Below the pieces are notes generated by a model that saw only the letters and a program-made list of their open reading frames with translations, was not told the DNA's origin and searched no databases. Below are positions 23,536-28,594 of a stretch of 28,594 nt of DNA, piece by piece (positions within the stretch are counted from its first letter, which is position 1; each line of letters begins with the position of its first letter). The translations under genes were made by a program, and so were the position numbers. Source of the stretch: an uncultured Lactobacillus sp. (GTDB lineage: Bacteria; Bacillota; Bacilli; Lactobacillales; Lactobacillaceae); NCBI GenBank assembly GCA_946409675.1, contig CAMJXI010000003.1, forward strand, positions 1-28,594, in the 5' to 3' direction.

Positions 23536-24306
23536 TTGCTTAAAATGGATGATAAATACGTAGATTTTGTGGTTGATACTTGCTTGGCTGCAGGCAAAAT
23601 TATGATTGAAAGCGGCTCTGAAATGTACCGGGTTGAGGATACGATGCATCGAATTGCTCAAAACGCCGGGGTGCAGAGTGCGCGCGTCTTTACAACACCA
23701 ACAGGCCTTTTTATGGGTGTCGATAAAACAGGCAGTGTGCAGATTGAAGAGGTTAAGGAACGTGTTATTAACCTGGAGAAGGTTAGTCGCGTGAACGACT
23801 TATCCCGGCAATTTGCTGCTAAGCTTATTTCGCTTGAAGAATTACGCGACTGCTTAGAAGATGTCGATGTGAATACAGCGGAATATCCCCTTTGGATGCA
23901 AGCCGTTGGAACAGCCATTTTAAGCTCGACCTTGATGGTTTTATTTATGAATGATTACGACTGGTATGATTTTATTCCCGCCGCAATTATTGGGACAATC
24001 GGTTTCTTGACCTTCTATTTCGCCAAAAAATTCGTCAACGTCCGTTTCCTAGCCGAGATGTTAGCTGCTGCTGTTTTAGGACTTTTGGCTACCGCAGCAC
24101 ACACAATTAATCCTGCTATGAGTTCCGATGCCATTATTATAGGTAGTTTAATGGTGCTGGTTCCAGGTCTTGCACTAACTAACTCATTACGTGACTTGTT
24201 CGCCGGCCACTTGCTTTCGGGCATCGGTCGTGGGGTGGAAGCCATCCTCACTGCAATCGCCTTAGGCGGTGGCGTGGGTATCGTAATTAGATTCTTGGGG
24301 GCGTAG
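23536..24306 (+). CDS. ThrE/YjjP-like exporter, N-terminal component
   Basis: This 256-aa protein belongs to the DUF1212 (ThrE) family. I start it at TTG 23536, about six bases after AGGGA; ATG 23545 (three codons in) is the alternative. The cytoplasmic N-terminal part (about residues 1–115) contains the family motif ESGSEMYRVEDTMHRIA and VFTTPTGLFMGVD. About five membrane segments follow, ending in GGGVGIVIRFLGA, with the conserved PGLALTNSLRDLFAGHLLSG segment between helices. With the next gene it forms a split ThrE: together they equal one full-length threonine/serine (or, as YjjPB, succinate) exporter. The gene ends three bases before its partner starts. Confidence 0.88.
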   Translation: MLKMDDKYVDFVVDTCLAAGKIMIESGSEMYRVEDTMHRIAQNAGVQSARVFTTPTGLFMGVDKTGSVQIEEVKERVINLEKVSRVNDLSRQFAAKLISLEELRDCLEDVDVNTAEYPLWMQAVGTAILSSTLMVLFMNDYDWYDFIPAAIIGTIGFLTFYFAKKFVNVRFLAEMLAAAVLGLLATAAHTINPAMSSDAIIIGSLMVLVPGLALTNSLRDLFAGHLLSGIGRGVEAILTAIALGGGVGIVIRFLGA

Positions 24307-24308
24307 AC

Positions 24309-24785
24309 ATGGCTTATCCATTACAAATATTGGTTAACATGAGTTTCAGTTTCCTTGCAACTTTTGGCTTTGCCTTAACAATTAATATTCCAAGACGAGC
24401 CTTACTATTGTGTGGTGTTTCTGGAATGTCTGGTTGGATGACTTACTGGTGGTTAATGCAATTGGGCACCGGTCGGATGATTGCCAACCTCAGTGGCGCA
24501 TTTATTATTGGTATCTTAGGGATTGTTTTTTCGCGTGTCCGCAAAATGCCGATTATCATCTTTAACATCCCCGGAATTGTCCCACTAGTTCCTGGAGCAC
24601 CAGCCTTTCAAGCTGTGCGTGCAATTGTTGATGGGGACATCGATAACGCCCTTCGCTTAACTATGAAAGTTGGGATTGTCATCTCAGCGATTGCCTTAGG
24701 ATTTATGCTCGCTCAATTGGTCTCAGTCTTGACCACGCGCATCAGTAACAATAAAAAGAAAAGACAAATGGAACAAACGCTATGA
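24309..24785 (+). CDS. ThrE/YjjB-like exporter, C-terminal component
   Basis: This 158-aa integral membrane protein belongs to the DUF3815 (ThrE_2, YjjB) family. Four to five hydrophobic helices are visible, with the family-typical segment IFNIPGIVPLVPGAPAFQAVRAIV. The N-terminus (ILVNMSFSFLATFGFALTINIPRRAL) matches the half-barrel counterpart of YjjP. It probably pairs with the preceding protein in the cytoplasmic membrane to export amino acids or dicarboxylates. The substrate cannot be read from sequence. The final codons overlap the acetyltransferase start by four bases (ATGA), so the three genes 23536–25312 form one operon. Confidence 0.88.
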   Translation: MAYPLQILVNMSFSFLATFGFALTINIPRRALLLCGVSGMSGWMTYWWLMQLGTGRMIANLSGAFIIGILGIVFSRVRKMPIIIFNIPGIVPLVPGAPAFQAVRAIVDGDIDNALRLTMKVGIVISAIALGFMLAQLVSVLTTRISNNKKKRQMEQTL

Positions 24786-25312
24786 CAGTAACTTTCAAAA
24801 TTGCGCAAAAATCTGATTTACCTGAAATTGTCAGAATTTATAACCAAGCAGTACCAACTTTTATCTCAACCGCCGATATCAAACCAGTTACCTTAGCAGA
24901 ACGTGAGGATTGGTTTGCAGCCCATGATCCAAAACGCAGACCCTTATGGTTGATTTTGGATGACGAATTTGAAAATCCAGTCGTGGGCTGGATTAGTTTG
25001 TCTGATCTGTACCAACGCTTTGCCTATTATCCAAGCGTGGAAATTAGCATCTACATTGACGAAAAAGCCCGCCATCATCATTTGGCAGAACTAGCCGTAA
25101 AACACGCTGAAGCAGAGGCACCTAAATACAACATCAAGAATATCGTGGCGTTGATTTTCTCCCACAACGCTGCAAGCATTGGCTTGTTTAAGAAGTTGGG
25201 TTACGAAACTTGGGGTCATTTGCCAAACGCCTGTGTACTAGATGGCAAGTATGCTAGTGTCGATTTCTTGGGTAAAACTTTTTTGGACGAAAAAGACATA
25301 ATTGCTTTTTAA
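24782..25312 (+). CDS. GNAT-family N-acetyltransferase
   Basis: This 176-aa cytoplasmic enzyme transfers an acetyl group from acetyl-CoA to an amine. The layout matches the phosphinothricin/methionine-sulfoximine acetyltransferase branch: an N-terminal IRIYNQAV-like helix (EIVRIYNQAVPTF), the central strand VGWISLSDLYQR, VEISIYIDEKARHHHLAELAVKHA (the CoA-binding motif A region, in which the usual Gly-rich RGxG is degenerate as RHHHLA), and the C-terminal HNAASIGLFKKLGYETWGHL motif. The degenerate loop is unusual but seen in some homologues. It is translationally coupled to the ThrE/YjjB-like gene. The true substrate is unknown; a link to the exported compound is only a guess. Confidence 0.85.
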   Translation: MTVTFKIAQKSDLPEIVRIYNQAVPTFISTADIKPVTLAEREDWFAAHDPKRRPLWLILDDEFENPVVGWISLSDLYQRFAYYPSVEISIYIDEKARHHHLAELAVKHAEAEAPKYNIKNIVALIFSHNAASIGLFKKLGYETWGHLPNACVLDGKYASVDFLGKTFLDEKDIIAF

Positions 25313-25330
25313 GACGGAATAGTTTAGTAT
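25302..25330 (+). promoter_or_regulatory. Promoter of the structured RNA upstream of deoC
   Basis: TTGCTT (25302–25307) and TAGTAT (25325–25330) are 17 bases apart, overlapping the end of the acetyltransferase gene. The predicted start is near 25336. Confidence 0.55.
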
Positions 25331-25335
25331 TGTCA

Positions 25336-25510
25336 GAAGCGACGGGTCGAGGAAACGCGCAAGCGTTGATTCACCAGAGGACACCTAAAGTTAAATCTTA
25401 AAGCACAGGAAGTGCAGGTGGCGAAAATTAGTAGGTTGTGGAGTCGAACGTTTTTCATGATGTAAATCATGCCTTGCTAGGACTAACTTTGAGTGGTTAG
25501 TCCTTTTTTT
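25336..25510 (+). ncRNA. Unidentified structured RNA or leader upstream of deoC
   Basis: About 175 nt lie between a promoter and an intrinsic terminator, with no plausible reading frame. Predicted hairpins in order: GGGTC/GATTC (25344–25348 with 25368–25372) enclosing AACGC-GCAA-GCGTT with a GNRA loop; CACCT/AGGTG (25382–25386 with 25416–25420) enclosing GCAC-AGGAA-GTGC; CATGAT-GTAA-ATCATG (25456–25471), again with a GNRA loop; then the terminator. TTAGT (25428–25432) could pair with ACTAA inside the terminator 5' arm, which would give an antiterminator. It could be a riboswitch-like leader of the deo operon or a free small RNA. I compared it mentally with common riboswitches, T-box, 6S, SRP RNA, tmRNA and RNase P RNA and found no match. 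Confidence 0.6.
25479..25510 (+). terminator. Terminator of the structured RNA
   Basis: The perfect 9-bp stem AGGACTAAC/GTTAGTCCT (25479–25487 with 25496–25504) has an 8-base loop and seven T residues. It ends 52 bases before the deoC start codon. Confidence 0.88.
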
Positions 25511-25562
25511 GTACCCAAATTTGGGCTAAACTGGGGATATCAAACACGTTTAGGAGAGAAAT

Positions 25563-26225
25563 ATGGAAAATTTAACAAAACCGTTATCCAAGTACATTGA
25601 CCATACAATTTTGAAACCTGAAGCAACCAAGGACGAAGTGTTGCAGATTATTAATGAAGCTAAAGAATATAACTTTGCCTCAGTTTGTATTAATCCTTAC
25701 TGGGTGCAATTAGCAGCAAAAAACTTACGCGGGACAGACATCAACGTTTGTACTGTAATTGGCTTCCCACTGGGAGCTACAAGCACGTTTGCCAAAGTTT
25801 CTGAAACATCAGAGGCAATTAAAGATGGTGCGACAGAAATCGACATGGTGCAAAATATCGGTGCACTGCTGAGTGGTGACGAACAAACAGTTCGTGAAGA
25901 TATTAAGGCTGTAGCGTTAGCAGCCCATGCCGGGGATGCAATTTTGAAGGTGATCTTAGAGAATGCCTTTTTGACGGATACCCAAATTATCAAGGCGTGC
26001 GAAATTGCGGTCGAGGCCGGAGCTGACTACGTCAAGACATCGACCGGCTTTGCCAAGAGCGGCGCAAAGGTTGCAGATGTGAAATTAATGCGCGAAACAG
26101 TTCGACCAAAGGTGGGCGTCAAAGCCGCTGGTGGAATTCACACGAAGGCAGAGGCCTTAGCGATGATCGAAGCCGGTGCAACTAGAATTGGTGCTAGTGC
26201 AGGGATTCAAATCGTAACTGAATAA
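25563..26225 (+). CDS. deoC: Deoxyribose-phosphate aldolase
   Basis: DeoC splits 2-deoxyribose-5-phosphate into glyceraldehyde-3-phosphate and acetaldehyde in the cytoplasm. The 220-aa protein is full length. The N-terminal [36 protein letters not shown] and [10 protein letters not shown] motifs are those of bacterial DeoC, and the Schiff-base lysine is Lys158 in [17 protein letters not shown] 25563 follows AGGAGAG at 25552–25558. It is the first of three nucleoside-catabolism genes. No separate promoter is obvious between the upstream RNA terminator and the gene, so expression may depend on readthrough of that terminator. A 12-bp palindrome, CCCAAATTTGGG (25514–25525), lies in the short leader. 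Confidence 0.97.
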   Translation: MENLTKPLSKYIDHTILKPEATKDEVLQIINEAKEYNFASVCINPYWVQLAAKNLRGTDINVCTVIGFPLGATSTFAKVSETSEAIKDGATEIDMVQNIGALLSGDEQTVREDIKAVALAAHAGDAILKVILENAFLTDTQIIKACEIAVEAGADYVKTSTGFAKSGAKVADVKLMRETVRPKVGVKAAGGIHTKAEALAMIEAGATRIGASAGIQIVTE

Positions 26226-26236
26226 AAAGGACGTAA

Positions 26237-27433
26237 ATGATGACAAAATTTAAACGAGTTTTTGGAATTGTTTTAGATTCAGTCGGGATTGGTGAAGCAC
26301 CCGATGCAGCGAAGTATGACGATGTTGGTTCAGATACAATCGGCCACATTGGAGCTAACTACGAGGGTGATTTTGCGTTACCGAACTTGGCAAAGCTTGG
26401 TCTTTCAAATATTCGGGTGGAAAATCCGATTAAACGAGTGCCGGTTGCAGATCCTGCAATCGGGTATTTCGGTAAAATGTCCGAGATTTCTGCCGGTAAA
26501 GACAGCATGGATGGCCACTGGGAAATGATGGGCTTACCTGTGACGGAGCCACTTGGCTTCTTCCCCAATGGATTTGATGAGACTTTAATTGGCAAACTCG
26601 AAGAATTTAGTGGTCGCAAAATTGTCGCTAACAAACCCTATAGTGGAACCGAAGTCATCAAGGAATTCGGCGAACACCAACTGGAAACAGGGGATTTAAT
26701 CGTTTATACGAGTGGTGATTCGGTCTTACAAATTGCAGCTAATACGGCGGTGATTCCGCTCGAAGAGCTTTATCGAATCTGTGAGTACGCCCGTTCAATT
26801 ACTATTAACAAACCTTATCGAATTGGGCGAATTATCGCGCGTCCTTACGTGGGAACGAAAGCTGACAATTTCACTAGAACTAGTGACCGTCATGACTACG
26901 CTTTGATGCCAACGGCAGAAACTGATTTGGACCGGTTGAAGGCGGCTGGCTTAGAAGTTCTTGCTGTCGGTAAGATTAACGATATCTTCAGTGGCCAAGG
27001 GATTACGGCCGGTTGGCACACGACTAGTAACCATGATGGTATGGAAAAGACGATTGGTTTGACCGACCGTGATTTTACTGGTTTTAGTTTTACCAATTTA
27101 GTGGACTTTGATGCGATGTACGGCCACCGCCGAAATGTTGAAGGCTACGGGGATGCATTGATGGAGTTTGATGGTCAATTGGGTGAACTTTTTCCTAAGT
27201 TGAATGACGATGACTTGCTGTTCATCACGGCTGACCATGGCAATGACCCAAGTTACCGAGGCACCGACCATACCCGCGAATTCGTGCCGATTTTGTTCTA
27301 TAGTCCAGGACTTCCTGCTAATCAGAGTTTGGGCATCCGCAACACGTTTAGTGATTTGGGCCAAACCATCTTAAGCAATTTTGAGGTTAAAGGCTCGGAA
27401 CATGGTACAAGTTTCTTTGATTTATTGAAATAA
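26237..27433 (+). CDS. deoB: Phosphopentomutase
   Basis: DeoB moves phosphate between C1 and C5 of (deoxy)ribose, linking nucleoside phosphorylase to DeoC. The 398-aa protein has the alkaline-phosphatase-superfamily metal sites: the N-terminal [14 protein letters not shown] aspartate, [15 protein letters not shown] containing the phosphorylated residue region, and the C-terminal [20 protein letters not shown] motif with the His/Asp ligands. ATG 26237 and ATG 26240 are both possible after AAGGA (26227–26231); the difference is one residue. It follows deoC by 11 bases and precedes deoD by 49 bases without a terminator, so the three form one operon. Confidence 0.97.
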   Translation: MMTKFKRVFGIVLDSVGIGEAPDAAKYDDVGSDTIGHIGANYEGDFALPNLAKLGLSNIRVENPIKRVPVADPAIGYFGKMSEISAGKDSMDGHWEMMGLPVTEPLGFFPNGFDETLIGKLEEFSGRKIVANKPYSGTEVIKEFGEHQLETGDLIVYTSGDSVLQIAANTAVIPLEELYRICEYARSITINKPYRIGRIIARPYVGTKADNFTRTSDRHDYALMPTAETDLDRLKAAGLEVLAVGKINDIFSGQGITAGWHTTSNHDGMEKTIGLTDRDFTGFSFTNLVDFDAMYGHRRNVEGYGDALMEFDGQLGELFPKLNDDDLLFITADHGNDPSYRGTDHTREFVPILFYSPGLPANQSLGIRNTFSDLGQTILSNFEVKGSEHGTSFFDLLK

Positions 27434-27482
27434 GCGCTTTTTGAAGATAAAGTTACTTTTGATAATGAAGACGAGGTAGAAG

Positions 27483-28193
27483 ATGAGTACACATATTGCA
27501 GCACAAGCAGGCGAGATTGCACCAACAGTTTTAATGCCAGGTGATCCTTTACGCGCAAAATTTATTGCCGAGAATTTTTTGGAAGATGCAAAGTTATACA
27601 ATTCGGTGCGTAACGCATTTGGCTACACCGGGACCTACAAAGGCCAACCTATTTCCGTTCAAGCAAGTGGAATGGGGATTCCTTCAATTAGTATTTATGC
27701 CAACGAATTGATGCGCGACTATGACGTGCAAAACTTGATTCGTGTTGGTACGGCCGGTGGGATGAGTCCCGACATTCATGTCCGCGATATCGTGATTGGC
27801 ATGGGTGCAAGCACCGATTCAGGAATTATCCAGACAACGTTTGGGGCAGGACTTTATTACGCTCCCATCGCTAACTACGAGCTCTTGAGCTCTGCTGTCG
27901 AAACAGCCAAAGAAAAAGGCCTCAACTATCACGTGGGTAACGTGCTGAGCGCCGACCGTTTTTATAATGAAGAAATTGATAACGTGAAGTTGGTCGACTA
28001 CGGTGTGATGGCCGTAGAGATGGAGATGGCAGCCCTTTATATGTTGGCTGCGAAGTACAACCGCCGTGCACTTGGTATTTTGTCGATTAGCGACCATTTG
28101 GTCACTGGTGAAGCAACTACTGCGCAAGAACGCGAAACTGGCTTAGGACAAATGATTGAGCTTGCTTTAGATAGTGTTGTAAAGACCCTTTAA
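27483..28193 (+). CDS. deoD: Purine-nucleoside phosphorylase (DeoD type)
   Basis: DeoD cleaves purine (deoxy)nucleosides with phosphate, giving the free base and (deoxy)ribose-1-phosphate. The 236-aa length and the motifs VLMPGDPLRAKFIAENFL, RNAFGYTGTYKG, GMGIPSISIYANEL, IRVGTAGGM and AVEMEMAALY are those of the hexameric bacterial enzyme. The catalytic Asp is in ISDHLVTGE. ATG 27483 follows GAGG at 27473–27476. The product feeds DeoB and DeoC, so the operon converts purine deoxynucleosides to central metabolites. No nucleoside transporter or DeoR-type regulator is seen in the window. A bidirectional terminator follows. Confidence 0.97.
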   Translation: MSTHIAAQAGEIAPTVLMPGDPLRAKFIAENFLEDAKLYNSVRNAFGYTGTYKGQPISVQASGMGIPSISIYANELMRDYDVQNLIRVGTAGGMSPDIHVRDIVIGMGASTDSGIIQTTFGAGLYYAPIANYELLSSAVETAKEKGLNYHVGNVLSADRFYNEEIDNVKLVDYGVMAVEMEMAALYMLAAKYNRRALGILSISDHLVTGEATTAQERETGLGQMIELALDSVVKTL

Positions 28194-28247
28194 ACTTGAA
28201 AAAAGAAAATAGAATAGTACAGAATAAGACAAAAAATAATAAAAACG

Positions 28248-28296
28248 AAAAATAGAAGCCACCGAAATTTCTCTAACTCGGTAAGCTTCTATTTTT
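28248..28296. terminator. Bidirectional terminator between deoD and the YaaA-like gene
   Basis: AAAAATAGAAGC (28248–28259) pairs with GCTTCTATTTTT (28285–28296), with an inner ACCGA/TCGGT stem. It overlaps the stop codon of the minus-strand gene. Confidence 0.85.
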
Positions 28297-28594
28297 TGTC
28301 TAAGAAGACGAGCCGTCTACTTGTCGACAATTCTTCTGAATAAGTATAATCCGGGTGATCAAATTTTTTAATTCCTGCAATCGTCTGAACGTTTTTTTCA
28401 GACAAGTAACGGACCATTTCACCCCGCGCTATTTTGGCAAAAGTCGCTTTCACCTTTAGTTGCACTCCAACCTCACTAGCGAACATGATGTCTAAAAAAG
28501 TTTGTTTCTTTTTCATATATGGTCGGATGCACTTGGCATATTCTTCAGAGGCAAGGTTGATGACAAAATCGTCGTCCTTTAACTCGAGTGCTTG
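28289..28594 (-). CDS. yaaA: YaaA/UPF0246 family peroxide-stress protein, C-terminal part (partial)
   Basis: The minus-strand frame is open from the window edge to the stop at 28289, giving the last 101 residues; the ATG at 28516 is internal. The visible sequence matches the end of the YaaA family: FVINLASEEYAKCI, a strand with LKVKATFAKIARGEMVRYL (the family-typical KKARG-like segment, here KIARGEM) and the closing DYTYSEELSTSRRLVF. In E. coli YaaA binds DNA and limits free iron during hydrogen peroxide stress; that role is transferred here by family only. The promoter and N-terminus lie outside the window. Confidence 0.85.
   Translation of the reverse strand, partial: QALELKDDDFVINLASEEYAKCIRPYMKKKQTFLDIMFASEVGVQLKVKATFAKIARGEMVRYLSEKNVQTIAGIKKFDHPDYTYSEELSTSRRLVFLDKK

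Noticed and set aside
25514..25525. Palindrome CCCAAATTTGGG as a deo repressor operator
   Set aside because: It is only 12 bp, there is no clear promoter to go with it, and it could be a minor extension of the terminator region; too weak to call on its own.
28289..28516. Separate 75-codon gene starting at ATG 28516
   Set aside because: The frame continues to the window edge with residues that match the YaaA family, so the ATG is internal.

Overview
The window is a gene-dense stretch (about 28.6 kb) of what looks like a low-to-moderate GC Firmicutes chromosome, most likely a member of the Lactobacillaceae. Pointers are AGGAGG-type ribosome binding sites with frequent TTG starts, Gram-positive lipoboxes and signal peptides, a murE–aspartate racemase pair typical of lactobacilli with Lys–D-Asp peptidoglycan, a tandem amino-acid-binding/permease fusion protein, PepF, an LCP protein, and a histidine-type T-box leader. 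The genus cannot be fixed from sequence reading alone. I saw no rRNA, tRNA, CRISPR, transposase or phage genes.

Layout. 1–776: 3' end of an exporter-type ABC half-transporter. 883–8108: a cell-envelope block with an L,D-transpeptidase, a VanR/VanS-like two-component system, a 46-residue membrane peptide overlapping the kinase gene, a D,D-carboxypeptidase, MurE and an aspartate racemase. 8187–10053: an S66 LD-carboxypeptidase-family protein and an unrecognised lipoprotein. 10186–13137 (minus strand): a glutamine-type uptake operon (binding protein/permease fusion, ATPase) ending in a C26 amidohydrolase. 13337–15787: a strong promoter, a T-box leader with histidine signals, and a three-gene polar amino-acid ABC transporter. 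15791–17330: a metal ABC ATPase and permease behind a Zur-like palindrome. 17362–19176 (minus): PepF. 19362–20474: LCP ligase. 20483–20751: a dense inverted-repeat element. 20753–21388 (minus): a secreted 3D-domain protein. 21571–25312: a small membrane protein coupled to an ABC-F ATPase, a split ThrE/YjjPB-like exporter and a GNAT acetyltransferase. 25302–25510: an unidentified structured RNA with its own promoter and terminator. 25563–28193: deoC–deoB–deoD. 28289–end (minus): 3' end of a YaaA-family gene.

How it fits together. Much of the window concerns building and trimming peptidoglycan (L,D-transpeptidase, DacA, MurE, racemase, LD-carboxypeptidase, LCP, 3D-domain protein). Two of these promoters (L,D-transpeptidase and the lipoprotein) carry the same motif, ATTACA-N5-GTTACA on the plus strand, which is a full match to the WalR consensus; this suggests control by the essential WalRK system encoded elsewhere. 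A second theme is nutrient uptake: glutamine-type, probable histidine, and zinc or manganese ABC systems, plus deoxynucleoside catabolism.

The least explained items are the RNA at 25336–25510 just upstream of deoC, the 269-bp composite hairpin element at 20483–20751, and the small membrane peptide at 4281–4421.
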